Made by a program: the position numbers and the translations under genes | Part shown: positions 27,732 to 39,468 of the stretch, in pieces | How positions within the stretch are numbered: position 1 is the first letter of the stretch | Layout: every line of letters starts with the position of its first letter | Notes under the pieces: generated by a model | Database searches by the model: none | What the model saw: the letters and a program-made list of their open reading frames with translations, nothing else | What the model was told of the DNA's origin: nothing | Assembly: GCF_002865545.1 (NCBI RefSeq) | Contig: NZ_CP025543.1 | Span: forward strand, 682,001 to 746,000 | DNA length: 64,000 nt | Reading direction: 5' to 3' | From: Spiroplasma monobiae MQ-1 | GTDB taxonomy: Bacteria; Bacillota_I; Bacilli_A; Mycoplasmatales; Mycoplasmataceae

Positions 27732-28496
27732 CTATTTTATTTGTAGCCTCTTTATTTCTGTGGCTTTGTTTTTTTCATTAACTTTAATAATTACACCACA
27801 AAGTAAACCTTCATTCTCAGAAGGTTTGAATTTTGTTGGTAATCCTGTTTTTTCTTTAAAAATAACTTCTTCTGGATTAGCTCCAATTATTGAGTTAATT
27901 GGCCCTGTCATTCCTAAATCAGTTATAAAAGCGGTTCCATTTGGAAGTATTCTTTCATCAGCTGTTTGAACATGCGTGTGAGTTCCTACTAACGCAGTTA
28001 TTTTTCCATCATAATTTCAGGCAAAAGCAAGCTTTTCTGCACTTGCTTCTGCATGAAAATCAATTATATGAATATCACTTTTATCATCTTTAATTATTTG
28101 GTCCATAACTTCATAAGGATTGTTAACATGTTCCATAAAACTTTTTCCCATTAAATTAGATACCCTTATTTTTTTACCATTGAATTCATAAACGTTTGTC
28201 CCGATACCGATATTATAAGAATTCATATTTGCCGGTCTTAACAAATCGTCAACTGTTTCTATAAAATCTAATGTCTCTTTTACTTTAAAAATATGATTTC
28301 CAGTTGTAATGACATTAACCCCTAAATTCTTAAGAAAATCATAATGATTTTTGTTTATACCTTTACCGTGACTTATGTTTTCTCCATTAACAATTATGAA
28401 GTCTATATCTTTTTCTTCAACAATGTTTTTTAAGTGTTTCTCTAAAACATCTCTTCCGGATTTAGAATAAACATCTCCTATTATTAAAAAATTCAT
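27732..28496 (-). CDS. ymdB: YmdB family metallophosphoesterase
   Basis: 254 residues; binuclear-metal phosphodiesterase of the YmdB family (acts on 2',3'-cyclic nucleotides in vitro; affects biofilm and RNA metabolism in Bacillus). Metal-binding motifs are in order: GDVYSKSGR at residue 7, VNGENISHGKGIN near 38, TTGNHIFK near 65, DFHAEASAEKLAFAW near 148 and GTHTHVQTADERILP near 173, with GLPTKF near the end. The conserved Asn and His ligands are present. ATG 28496-28494 overlaps the YlxM stop (TAATG). Length agrees with the family (about 264). Confidence 0.92.
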
Positions 28497-28819
28497 TATA
28501 GGTTTTTCTCCACTTCCATTACCAATTCTTCAATTGATATATTGTTAGTTTTAGCCTTATCTAAAATATCTTTAATTTTAGTATTTCTGGCTTTTAAATT
28601 TAATTTATCTTCTAGATCCATTAAAGAAATTGAAGTTTTATTTACACTATCATAAACAGCATTTCTTGATACCCCAAATTCTTCAGCAATTTCTTGTAAT
28701 GTTAGATCTTCAAAAAAATAGAGTTCAAAGTATTGTGATTGCTTCTCTGTTAAAAGATTTTTATAGTAATCATATAATTCAGCTAAATCTGCTGTTTTTT
28801 GAATATCTTGATTAATCAT
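28496..28819 (-). CDS. ylxM: YlxM/p13-like SRP-associated DNA-binding protein
   Basis: 107 residues. UPF0122/YlxM proteins carry a sigma-70 region-4-like helix-turn-helix and are found in the SRP operon; they bind the SRP or its RNA in Gram-positives. The HTH is visible in LTLQEIAEEFGVSRNAVYDSVNKT at about 40-63 (in parts), preceded by YDYYKNLLTEKQSQYFELYFFEDL. ATG 28819 was preferred over the in-frame ATG 28828 since GGAAGATGG sits at the right distance and it gives an 8-base ATGATTAA-type overlap with the ftsY stop. The coupling ftsY-ylxM-ymdB is tight. Confidence 0.9.
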   Translation of the reverse strand: MINQDIQKTADLAELYDYYKNLLTEKQSQYFELYFFEDLTLQEIAEEFGVSRNAVYDSVNKTSISLMDLEDKLNLKARNTKIKDILDKAKTNNISIEELVMEVEKNL

Positions 28820-29798
28820 TTTTACCATCTTCCATAAAGTCTGAAGTTAACTCTCAAATATAATTATCTACATCAAACTCTTCTATATCATTAACAGTTT
28901 CTCCTGTACCTATTAACTTAACAGGTATATTTAAAATGTCTTTAATTGCAAGAGCAATTCCACCCTTACTTGTTCCATCCATCTTTGTAAGAACTATACC
29001 ACTAACATTTGTAGTTTCTGCAAATGCCTTAGCCTGGCTGATTCCATTTTGTCCCGTTTGAGCGTCAATAACCAATAATCTTTCATGTGGACCATCATTC
29101 ACGCTCTTTTGAATTATTTTAGTCATTTTTTCCAACTCTTTCATTAAGTTGTCTTTATTTTGTAATCTACCCGCTGTATCTATTAATAATAGGTCATAAT
29201 TTTCTTCATCAGCTTTTTTAATCCCATCAAAAACAACACTTGCAGGATCTTTGGAACCGTTTGTTGATTTTATTAAATCAACATTTGTAAGCCTTTTATC
29301 ACACCACTCTTGCAATTGTTCTACTGCCCCGGCTCTAAAAGTATCGGCAGCTGCAATAAGTACTTTTTTGCCCATTGCAGAATAATAATTGGCTATTTTA
29401 GCAATACTAGTTGTTTTTCCTACACCATTTACCCCAACCATTATGAATACATTTAATCTATTATCTTTATAGTTTAATTCTGTTTTAAATTTACCACTAT
29501 CTGTATATGTGTCATAAATTTCTTCAACCAATATTTCCTTTATTTCATTAAATGAGTGTTTTGGTTTTGCTTTTTTTTGAACTCCATTTGATATTTCCAA
29601 TACCATTTTCATTCCCATATCTGTTTTTATTAAAATATTTTCCAACTCTTCAAAAAAGTCTGAATTGGGTTCTTTATAATTTTTACTTAATTTTTTAATA
29701 TCATTTGAAAAAGTTAAAGTGTTTTTGTGGTCCTTTTTATGTTTTTTTTGCACTTTTTTAATTTCTCTTCTTTGTTTTAAATTATTTCAAAATCCCAT
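28812..29798 (-). CDS. ftsY: Signal recognition particle receptor FtsY
   Basis: 328 residues. A short basic N-terminal region (MGFWNNLKQRREIKK) suits membrane association. The N domain (about 30-110) precedes the G domain with GVNGVGKTTSIAKIANYYS (G1), ADTFRAGAVEQL (G2), LIDTAGRLQNKDNL (G3) and LTKMDGTSKGGIAL (G4), then GTGETVNDIEEFD at the end. It docks ribosome-SRP complexes at the membrane with Ffh. The acidic A domain of E. coli FtsY is absent, as usual in Gram-positives. ATG 29798 follows GAGGAAC; a TGA Trp at codon 4 hides this start under the standard code. Ends overlap ylxM. Confidence 0.95.
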
Positions 29799-29877
29799 AA
29801 AAGTTCCTCATTTCTCTTTATTAATTGTATAATAAATTTAATATATTATGAATATATTAATGTGTGAGGGGATAATT

Positions 29878-30762
29878 ATGAAGAAGATGTTATCAGTATG
29901 ACTTTCATTAGGTCTTACTGTATCAGGGGCCATGAGTACGGCTATTAAAAATGAAAATAAGGTATCAAGTAAATATTCTAGATACTTAACATCAATGGAT
30001 GATTTTTTATACTATAAAACATTAAATAGAAGCAATGTTGCTAATTTAAGCGAAGAAGAAGTTAAAGAATTATTGAAAGAAACTTTTTATTCTGATTCAT
30101 TAGGGAAAGAAATTTTTAATAATTTGGATAATGAGATTATTTCTTTAGAAAACGGTGAATTGACAGTATTATTTAAAGATAAAGAAAGATCAAGTTTACT
30201 TAAAGAAAAGATCATTCTTCAATTTAATTTAGTTTCTTATAACTATGATAATATTGATGAATTTACATTTGTTATAAACAAATTCTTAGAATATAATCCA
30301 GTAGTTTTAAGTAAAAATAACTATATACAAATTGAAATTGAAGATCTACTTAAAGAAAAGTTCAAAACAATATTTGATACATATGCAGCAAATCAATTAT
30401 ATTTAGATGATATTGATGAATTTTGAGAATTTATTGATTTTGAGCAATTAGAAAATAATAAACATAATGTTTTAAATTCAAATTTCTTAAACGACAAAAA
30501 AATAGTCTTTAATTTTTTAAGAGATTCGGAATCTTTTTCAAATAATAATTTTGATAAATATGTAAACTTTTCAGTAAATGAAAATATATTTAAAAAGGAA
30601 ATATTTAATTGAATTAAAAAACATTCTTTCTTTAAAAGTGATGTAAAAAATTATGATGATATTTTTAAAATCGAAAATATCAGTGAAAATAAAATTACAA
30701 TTTCGCTTTCAAATAAAACATTCACAAAAGCCAAATTAATAACTCTAAATAAAATAAAATAA
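29878..30762 (+). CDS. Secreted hypothetical protein
   Basis: 294 residues. The N-terminus MKKMLSVWLSLGLTVSGAMS is a Sec signal peptide without a lipobox Cys, so it is exported. The mature part is hydrophilic, Asn/Glu/Lys-rich, and contains two copies of an I-x-(D)-LLKEK-like segment (SSLLKEKIILQF; EDLLKEKFKTIF) but no domain I recognise. It resembles the other signal-peptide proteins here (7005-7751, 40609-41496, 54575-57025) in start and composition rather than in clear homology. ATG 29878 lies behind GAGGGGATAATT. It is divergent from ftsY, with a TATAAT at 29828-29833, and ends in a bidirectional terminator. Confidence 0.8.
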
Positions 30763-30785
30763 AAAGAACTTTAAAAGTTCTTTTT
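30761..30785. terminator. Bidirectional terminator between a secreted-protein gene and phoU
   Basis: Perfect 11-bp stem AAAAAGAACTT / AAGTTCTTTTT (30761-30771 with 30775-30785), A-run on one side and T-run on the other. It serves both convergent genes and overlaps both stop codons. Confidence 0.85.
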
Positions 30786-31473
30786 ATTTTTTGGGTTCTA
30801 AGTCATTAATTATTGTTTCTTGTAATTCTTCAAACTTACCTGTCCTAATGAACTGAAGTGTTTCTTCAATATTAATTAAACATTCCCCGGCTCTTTCAAG
30901 GTTTTTTAATTGTCTTACAATTGTAATTATTTTTTTTGATTCTTTTTCATTTTTAGCCTCAAAATTTCTTGTAGCCAAAATATTTGATAAGTTTGAAAAC
31001 TCAACACTTAATTGTTCTTCGGTTTTTAAAACTTTTTGATGTTGATCATTATCATAGTTTTCAATCAACGCTGAAACAATATTCAACATAGTGTTTACAA
31101 GGTCAAACATTTTTGAAATATATTCTATTTCAATTGGTTCTGGATTATATTTTATAGTAAAAACACATATGTGTTTTGCAACGTCAGCAATTCTTTCAAT
31201 TTCACGACTGACCAAAACTCCACCAACAGCTAATCTTAAATCACCTGCAACCATTTGTTGTTTTGCAATTTTTCATAGAGCCATCTTTGTAAAGCTATTT
31301 TGTAGGTCATTAATTTTTAAGTCAGCATCAACAACTTCTTGTGCCAAATCCAAATTTTGAGATTTTAAAGATTCAAATGTATTAGCGTACTGAGATTTTG
31401 TTGCTTCAACTAATCTAATAAGTTCGCGTTTAATAGATTTAATATCGTTATCTAGTATTTTATTGTATGACAT
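30784..31473 (-). CDS. phoU: Phosphate transport regulator PhoU
   Basis: 229 residues with two PhoU three-helix domains. The metal-binding E-x-x-x-D motifs recur in the two halves: SREIERIADVAKHI near residue 88 and KNLERAGECLINIEE near 195; EVVDADLKINDLQ near 46 is also typical. PhoU modulates the Pst transporter in response to phosphate. ATG 31473 lies behind AGGGGG. It is the last gene of pstS-pstCA-pstB-phoU, 11 bases after pstB, and ends in the bidirectional terminator. No PhoR/PhoB pair is seen in this window, so control may be direct on the transporter. Confidence 0.92.
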
Positions 31474-31484
31474 CTCTATTCCCC

Positions 31485-32354
31485 CTATCCGAATCTTCCT
31501 GAAATATAATCTTCTGTCTTTTGATTTTTTGGATTTGTAAATATTTTTTTAGTTCTATCGTGTTCAATTAATTCTCCTTGTAAGAAGAATGCAGTATAAT
31601 CACTTACCCTAGTTGCTTGAGCCATTGAGTGGGTAACTATTACTATTGTATATTCATTTTTCAATTTTAAAATAAGTTCTTCAACTTTCAATGTTGCAAT
31701 TGGATCAAGCGCACTTGTTGGTTCATCCATTAATAAAATTTTTGGTCTCATGGCAATCGCTCTTGCTATACATAATCTTTGTTGTTGACCCCCACTCAAT
31801 CCAAGAGCAGAATCTTTAAGATAATCTTTTACATCTTCTCAAAGCGCTGCTTTTTTTAATGAGTCCTCCACAATTTGATTTAAAGCATTTTTATCTGTGA
31901 TACCTTGATTTCTTGGTCCGAATGCAACATTATCGTAAATCGACATTGGAAATGGATTAGCTTTTTGGAAAACCATCCCTACTTCTGTTCTTAATTTAAC
32001 AACATCAGTTCCCTTTTCGTAAACATCTTTGCCATGAACTTTAATTTCTCCATCAATTGCAATGTTATCTACAAGATCATTCATTCTATTTATTGATCTT
32101 AATAAAGTTGATTTACCACAACCAGAAGGACCAATAAATGCAGTAACTGTATTTTCCTTAACTGACATATTTATATTAAATAAAGCTTGTTTATTCCCAC
32201 CATGGTAATAGAAATTAAAGTTTTCAATTTCTATTACATTCGGCCTTTGTTTTAAAGGTAATTTTTTTGGTTTTTGAAATATTTTTTCTTCTGATAAAAG
32301 TTCTAACTCACCAGTAGAATTGTTTTCGTTTTCTAATGTTTTATCTACAGCCAT
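31485..32354 (-). CDS. pstB: Phosphate ABC transporter ATP-binding protein PstB
   Basis: 289 residues; about 30 longer than usual at the N-terminus, which is a charged extension before the ABC domain. Motifs: Walker [20 protein letters not shown] near residue 76, Q-loop [19 protein letters not shown] (family-specific PFPxSIYDN), signature [15 protein letters not shown] near 190, Walker [14 protein letters not shown] and switch [16 protein letters not shown] hydrolysis drives phosphate uptake through the fused PstCA channel. ATG 32354 follows AAGGAGG that overlaps the end of pstCA (4-base gap). Confidence 0.95.
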
Positions 32355-32358
32355 TTTT

Positions 32359-34488
32359 TTAATCCTCCTTTTCCTTAACATTAATTTTAATGTCTTTTTT
32401 AGAATTATTTTTTGCCTCTTCTTTAATAGTTTTTATAACATTATTTCTTGTTTTAGCATTTTTAAAGTGAATTTTCATTTTTTTAAAATTAAATAATGAA
32501 GATCATTTTTTATAGATTGATATGGTGTCTTTCTTAGTTTTTTTATAAGCTTTTTCAATATTTGTTCAAGTAAAAATTGAAATAAACGCTTTTATTTTAA
32601 CTTTGAATGGCACTTTTTTATGTATTGGATTTAATTTAACTCCAATATATTTACTTAAGAAGTTTAGTCCTAAAACTAAAAATATTGTTACTAATGCAAT
32701 TTGATAAGCAACACCAAGTGTGTGTGGGTCATTACCCTCTGATGCCATCATGTATATTTGTGTTGTTAAGGTTGCACCAGAAGAGAAGAAACCTTCTGTT
32801 GGCATTCTTACAGATGTACCTAATGTTAGATAAACCGGAGCTGATTCACCAATGATTCTAGCAACAGCTAGAATAGTTCCTGTAACCAAACCTTTAGTTG
32901 CATTTGGGATGATAACTTTAAATAGCACACCAGTTCTAGTCATTCCCATCCCATAAGCAGCTTCTTTATAAAGTTGAGGAACAGATGTTATAGAGTCTTC
33001 AAACGCAGTGATCATTGAAGGTAATATAACCATTGTCATTGTCAAACTTGCAGCAAAAACAGACATAGGTATTCCCATTGCTACAACAAATAAACTCAGA
33101 CCAAATACCCCAAAAACAATACTTGGAGTTGATGCAAGAACATTAATTGCAAATCTAATGATTTTTGCAAATTTGCTATCCTTATGAGCATATTCTGCTA
33201 AATAAATAGCAACAGTTAATGCTAGAGGTATTGCAAAGATTATTGTTGCCAATACAAGTAATACCGTTGTAAAGATTAGTGCAAAGATACCACTTCTTTG
33301 ACCCTCAATTTCAACAAAGGCACCAGGATCAAATCCACCAATCCCCTTAATTGTAACTGTTAATAATATTCAACTTGTAAATGCAACAATTATTGCAGTG
33401 GAACTTATCATAAAGAAGTTTAATATAGCACTTTCGGCTTTTTTGCCAAATCTTTTTTCAGTATATGTTTGAACTAAAATGTTCAAGTTATAACTATCAT
33501 ATTCATATTCATTTTGTTTTATTTTAACTTTTTTGTGTTTTACTTTTTTGATTGATTTTGATTTTTTCTTATTTATATTACCAATAGCAATAATTAGTAA
33601 GTTTATAATAATAACAATAAAGAATAAAACCATACCAATTGCATACAATGCAGATTCATGAATGTTTCCATGGTTTTCTAACATTTCTAAACCAATTGTT
33701 CCTGCAAGAGTTCTAATTGAAGAGAATATAAATCCAAAAAAACCATCATCTGTGTTCAATCCTTTTGAAGAGTTACCTGCAATTAAAATAACTGCCATTG
33801 TTTCTCCAATAATTCTAGCCACACCAGTAATGATTGCAGTAATAATTTTAGGCATAGCAGATACAAGAACTACTCCAAAAGTTGTCTTTTCTTTTGTCAT
33901 ACCCAATCCCAATGAAGCATATCTGTGTCCCTCGGGAACGGCTTCAATAGCATTAATTGATAGAGTTATCATTGTTGGCAGAGCCATGAAAGCAAGAGTA
34001 AAACTTGCAGTCATCATGTTTCCACTTGATGGAGCACCCATAGCAACAAATATAGGACCTATTTGATCCAAGGCAAATAAACCAAACACAACTGATGGAA
34101 TACCTGCTAATAATTGGATTACTGTTACTACAAATTTTTTAGTTTTATTTTTTAAATATTCAGTAATAAATAATGAACTAAATATTGTTAAAGGAATAGA
34201 AAATAATAAAGTTATAAATAGCATCACAAGAGTTGATAAAATAATTTTCCCCAACCCATAACTTGCGCCAGCTTCTCCATCTCTCCCCGGCTTTCATTCA
34301 CCAGAAAACAAGAATTTAAAGAATGAGAATTCACTAAATACAGGAACTGCTTTGTAAAGAATAAATCCAACCAATATTGCCAAAATCATTAAAACAACAG
34401 TTGTAACAAATATAATGGAGAACTTAGTTGATAAGTCCACTTTTGAAGTCTTTGCCTTAGGAAGACTTTTTGCATTATTTTTAAGCAT
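32359..34488 (-). CDS. Fused PstC-PstA phosphate ABC transporter permease
   Basis: 709 residues: two complete Pst permeases in one chain. The PstC half (about 1-300) has an N-terminal membrane segment and the BPD_transp_1 signature [21 protein letters not shown]; a basic linker ([19 protein letters not shown]) follows; the PstA half (about 340-640) has [26 protein letters not shown] and [16 protein letters not shown] charged tail ends the protein. Both halves have the EAA-loop that meets PstB. ATG 34488 sits behind GGGGG and overlaps the pstS stop by eight bases; the in-frame ATG at 34500 has no ribosome site. No stop codon separates the halves, so it is one gene. Fused PstC/PstA is known in other mollicutes. 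Confidence 0.92.
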
Positions 34489-35668
34489 AAGTACCCCCAT
34501 TTTTGTTTAGAGACTGGAATTTCATTTCTTTTACTAAACCTTCACTTTTAAATACATCATCAGAGTCTTTGCTAGCAATGTAATCAAACAACTCTACCAA
34601 AGCATCTAAATTTTTATTGTATAAATTGAATATTGAAATGAAAGGTCTTTTAAAAGTATATTTTTCTCTAATGAATTCATCACTCGATAATTCTGATGGT
34701 CATCAAAAGAAATCATTTACTTCTTTAGGCTTTCCATCTTGTCCTATGCCTAATTTCATACCATCAATTCCAGCCAATTTAATTGGACCTTCATCAGATA
34801 ATTGTGTTAAAAATGCATTTGATACATATCCAAGACTTGGTGCTCTTTGCATATTTTCAATCATAGAACCATTTGAATTAACAACATTAGAAGAAGACAT
34901 GTCTTTTATACCCGTTAAATCAGAGAAAGCAGACCTTGTTCCAGATCCATCTTCTCTAGTAAAAGTTACTAGTTTAGTTCCTGGTTGTCTATCTATCAAC
35001 GCTTTGAATGCATTGTAGGTAGACTTGCTTTCTTCCTTATTTAAAGGTTCTATTAAAACATAAGCTATGTCTTTTCATTGTTTTTTACCACTATAGATAT
35101 CTGCTAAAAGAGTTTTTCCAGTTCCGTTTGAATCAGATATTTTAAAATCAGCCAAATCGTTAAGAGTTAGTGATAATCCATTATAATCAATTTTTTCATT
35201 TCAATAGTCTGGGGCATTATAAATAATACCTATTGCATCAATTGCAAATTCTAACGCTACATATGATTCTCTTTTAGAAACACTACTATCTTTTTGTATT
35301 AACTCCGAATCATATCCACATCTTGTAATAGTTGGTGTAGACCCGCTATTTTCTTCTCCACACAAATCTAAAAAGTCATTACCTTTACTCAAAGTAGCAC
35401 TATTTATATCTTTAGAAATAAATCCAGCTGCATACATTTCTTTTTCTACACCACCAACACCAGCTTGACTACCTGTTGAGTTGTAAATAAAATCATTTGC
35501 ATGTTCATCTGATTCATAGTATTTTTTTGTAAGTTTTTGCATGAACGGATTCACACTAGTACTACCACCTAAAGTGATTGAATTCTTTGGTACTGCGGCA
35601 CTTCATATTCATAGACCTAATACTACCGATATGAAAATCAATAATATTATGCTTATTTTCTTACTCAT
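34481..35668 (-). CDS. pstS: Phosphate-binding protein PstS
   Basis: 395 residues. An N-terminal membrane anchor or uncleaved signal (ISIILLIFISVVLGLWIW) lacks a lipobox Cys, unlike the usual Gram-positive lipoprotein form. The binding domain begins ITLGGSTSVNPFMQKLTKKY, and FNSTGSQAGVGGV-like (YNSTGSQAGVGGVEKEMY), FISKDI, FAIDAIGIIYN and the phosphate-loop FTREDGSGTRSAFSDL near residue 230 are the family landmarks. It captures phosphate for the PstCA/PstB transporter. ATG 35668 is preceded by AGGAGAA and lies only 20 bases past the smc stop. Confidence 0.93.
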
Positions 35669-35688
35669 AATTTTCTCCTAGCTAAATG

Positions 35689-38640
35689 CTAATTTGTGTT
35701 TGATAATTTTTTTGCTTCAACTAATTTAATTTGAACAAGCTTGGTAATACCTTTTTGTTCCATTGTAGCTCCAAATAATGTATCACAGTTTTCCATTGTA
35801 CCCATTCTGTGAGTGACAATCATGAATTGTGTATTTGTTGTAAATGTTTTGATATATTTTGCAAAACGTTCCACATTAGCAATATCCAGCGGTGCTTCAA
35901 CCTCATCCAAAATTACTAATGGAATTGGTTTTACTTTTAATATTGAAAATAACACTGACAATGCAACCATTGATTTTTCCCCACCACTCAATAAATTTAA
36001 GTTGGCAATTTTTTTACCTGGAGGAGACATTTTTAAATCAATACCTGTATTTAAAATATCGTCTGGATTAGTATAAATTATAGATGCAGTTCCACCACCA
36101 AATAATGTGGCAAAAGTATCTGGTAATACGGCATTAACATCTTTGATAATTTTTTTAAATTGAATTATCATTTGTTGATCCATATCACCAATTGCATCTT
36201 TTAAGTTTTTAATTGATTCAAGTACATCCTGAGTTTGTTCAACATATGTTTGATATCTTGAATTTTCTTCTTCGTACTCTTCAATTGAATCTAAGTTAAC
36301 ATTACCTAATGAATTAATTTCTTTTCTCAAGTAATTAATTCTATCTCTAACTTCGCTTTCTGTTTCATTGACATTAGTATTTAATTCTAATGCAGCTTCA
36401 TAAGTTAGGCTATAATTTTGAGCCAATCTCGCTGTTGCATTTGATTGTTTCTCAAACATTAAAGTTCCATCAGAATTCAGGTTTGAATATTTATCTTTCA
36501 ATGAATTCAACATTCCTCTATCTTCATTAATAATTGAGTTCAAATTGTTTTGCCTCTCGTTTGATTTATCTTTAAGAGATCTAATAACATTAATTTGTTG
36601 TTGTACTTCATCTTTTTTTGTTTCTTGTTCAGAAATTTCAGAAATTATTTTAATAATTTGTTCATCAACAGATTGGAACTCTTGTTCTCCACCATTTAAT
36701 TCTTTTCCTGTAATAACTCTAAATTCTTCTTTAATCTCATTTGATTCACGTTCAATTAATTCAGATGAGTGTCTTGAAGCTCCGATAGCTGTCTGAATTT
36801 CAGCCAGCTCTTCACGAAGAACCTCAATTTCGTCACTTAATGAACCAACTTCTTTTGACATTAAATTTTCTCTTTCATCAAGTTCTTTTTTAATGTTTTC
36901 TAAATCTTGAATTTGATTTGAGTCATTTAAAATAACACTTTTATTTTTTCTACTTCCCCCAACTATAGCTCCGTGAGGCAAGATTCTTTGACCATCCAAT
37001 GTTACAATGTGATATCTCTTGTTTGTAACTTTTGAAAGTTCAATAGCATCATCATAATTTTCAACAACTAAATAGTTTGATAATAAGTAATCTAATACTA
37101 CTTGATATTTTTTTTCTATTTTTACAATTTCATTTCCAAAACCAACAAATCCTTTTGATTTTTGAATAATAAATCTTGTTTCATTGTTTATAAAACTTGG
37201 TTTTAAGTTATCTAAAGGTAAGAAAGTAGCGTGACCAGCCTTATTATTTTTTAAGAATTCAATTGCAACTTTAACATCACTTGTCGATTTCATAATAATG
37301 TTTTGTAATCCGCTTTGAATAACAGTTGAAATAGCAATTTCATATTCCTTTTCAACAACTATTAAGTCTTGAACGGTTCCAACTATCCCTGAAAGTGAGT
37401 TTTTATTTTCAAGAACATTTTTAACCCCTTCAAACAAGTTATCCATAGAGTTTTTTCTTGCCAATAAAGTTTCTAAACTAGATTCTGTTTTTGCAAGTTG
37501 CTTTCTAATTCCATCTAATTCTTGGTTAAGTTTGAAACGTTTACCACTAGCAGCTTCAAGCTTCTCTCTTTTCTCAACTTTATCATTTAATAACTTTGCA
37601 AGCTTTTGTTCTTCAGCTTCCAATCTGATTTCTAATTCCTTAGATTTGTTTTTTAAATCAGAAGATTTAAATTCTTTATCATCTATATCAACTTTGCTTT
37701 TTTTAGATTCTAATGTAATTCTAGAAACTTTTAATTCACTTATTTTTTCAACAATTTTAGTAAATTCTTTATTTAATTTTGATAATTCTTTTTCACTATT
37801 ATAGTTCGATTGAGAAATTCCATTAAATTCTTCACTCTTTTTGCTAATTTCTTTTTCAAGTGAACTTATTTGAATTTTTAATTCAGTTTTTTGTTCATTT
37901 AATTCAATTATTTTTTGCTTGTATAATTTAATATCATTCACCAAAACTGAAACTTCAATTTTTTTAAGCTCATCAAAAAGTTCTTTATATGAAATAGCCT
38001 TTTTAGACTGTCTTTTTAAAGTTGGTAATTTTCTTTCAATTTCATTTATTATGTCGTTTAATCTGTCTAGATTTTCTTGAGATCTTACAAGTTTTCTAAT
38101 AGCTTCTTCTTTTCTTTTTTTATAGCGAGCAACTCCCGCTGCTTCATCAAAAAGCCTTCTTCTATCTTCTGGTTTTGATTCAACAAAGTTACTAATAGAA
38201 CCTTGAGAAATAATTGCTAAACTTGATTTTGTTAATCCAGTTTCTAAAGCAACATCTTGAATATCTTTCAAACGAACTCTACTTCCGTTTATAAAGTATT
38301 CTGATTCTTTAGTTAATCTAAAAAATTTTCTTGTAATTGATACTTCATTATAATCTAGTGAGCTAAAAGCTCTAGTGCTGTTGTCGAATACAAGGGTAAC
38401 TTCTGCCATATTTAATGGTTTCTTTTCACTACTTCCTGAAAATACAATGTCATCCATTGAATCACCACGTAATGATTTATATGATTGTTCTCCAAGACAT
38501 CACATGATAGCGTCGTTTATGTTAGACTTACCACTACCATTAGGACCCACAATCCCTGTCATTGAAAAATCAAAATTTAAAGTAGTTGGTTCAGCAAATG
38601 ATTTGAACCCATACGCTTCAATTTTTTTTAAGAATATCAT
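35689..38640 (-). CDS. smc: Chromosome segregation protein SMC
   Basis: 983 residues. Structural-maintenance ATPase with an N-terminal Walker A (TGIVGPNGSGKSNINDAI near 33), coiled coil, a hinge near residues 430-560 (GIVGTVQDLIVVEKEYEIAI...; FVGFGNEI; LDGQRILPHGAIVGGSR), the return coiled coil, then the signature LLSGGEKSMVALSVL near 880 and Walker B VILDEVEAPLD. It compacts and segregates the chromosome with ScpA/ScpB. Shorter than B. subtilis SMC (1186) mainly in coiled coil, as in other mollicutes. ATG 38640 follows GAGGTAAAAAAACA. TGA Trp at codon 49. It has its own promoter, since a terminator follows rnc upstream, and runs into pstS. Confidence 0.95.
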
Positions 38641-38690
38641 TGTTTTTTTACCTCGTGTAATCGTATATAGCCGTCCTATATAACAAAATC

Positions 38691-38719
38691 ATTATATAGA
38701 TTTAATTGCATGAGTACAA
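38691..38719 (-). promoter_or_regulatory. Candidate sigma-A promoter of smc
   Basis: TTGTAC (38719-38714) and TATAAT (38696-38691) on the minus strand with a 17-base spacer, downstream of the rnc terminator and 51 bases before the smc start. Confidence 0.6.
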
Positions 38720-38746
38720 TTTTTTTCAATTATTAAAAAAACAAAA

Positions 38747-38766
38747 AACCCTTTATTAATAGGGTT
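38747..38766 (-). terminator. Terminator after rnc
   Basis: Stem AACCCT / AGGGTT (38747-38752 with 38761-38766), T-rich sequence following on the minus strand; 10 bases past the rnc stop. Confidence 0.75.
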
Positions 38767-38775
38767 CTAAAGCCT

Positions 38776-39468
38776 TTATTTATTTTTTTTAATTTTAGAC
38801 AAAGCATTCTTTGCAGCCTCTTGTTCGGCTTGCTTTTTATTGCTTCCTTCGCCAGTTCCAAAAACCATCCCATCCAGAATAGCATTAACTGTAAATGAAG
38901 TAGTGTTATCTTTAAATTTTTTGCTATCTATTGTTACGTATTTTAACTCGCTTCTCATCTCCAACTGAATTAACTCTTGTAATTCAGATTTAAAATCATG
39001 TGATTTATCAAGGAATTGATCTATTACAAAACTACTAAAAATAGTTTTTTCCAATCATTCACTTAAAACTTCTTCGCTTTGATCTAAATAAATAGCTGCG
39101 GTAATTGATTCAAAAATATCTGATAAAATAGAATCCTTTTCATATCCTTTTGATTCAAGTTCTCCAACACCTAATCTAATGAATTTGCCTAACCCAATTT
39201 TTCTAGAAAGTTCAGCTAAAGTTGATTGTTTAACTATAGAACTTCTATATTTAGTTAATAGCCCCTCATTTGATTTAGGAAACATTTTATAAAGGCGATC
39301 ACTGACTCTTAACTGCAAAATTGCATCTCCCAAAAATTCCAATCTTTGGTAGTTTTTAGCAAGTCTATTTTCATTTGAAAAAGAGTTATGAGTTAAAGCT
39401 TCATAATAGTAATTTTTTTCTTTAACCTCTATTGAAAATTCTTTCAATAGAAAACTTCTTATATCCAT
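38776..39468 (-). CDS. rnc: Ribonuclease III
   Basis: 230 residues. Endonuclease that cuts double-stranded RNA during rRNA and mRNA processing. The RNase III domain has the signature YQRLEFLGDAILQL near residue 40 with catalytic Glu and Asp, and the second metal ligand set SDIFESITAAIYLD near 117. The dsRNA-binding domain (about 155-228) ends with KKQAEQEAAKNALSKIKK. ATG 39468 overlaps the plsX stop (TAATG), so expression is coupled to plsX. Length is standard. Confidence 0.95.

Noticed and set aside
32359-34488. Separate pstC and pstA genes
   Set aside because: All breaks between the two halves are TGA codons (Trp here); no TAA/TAG and no internal ribosome site separates them, so this is one fused gene.
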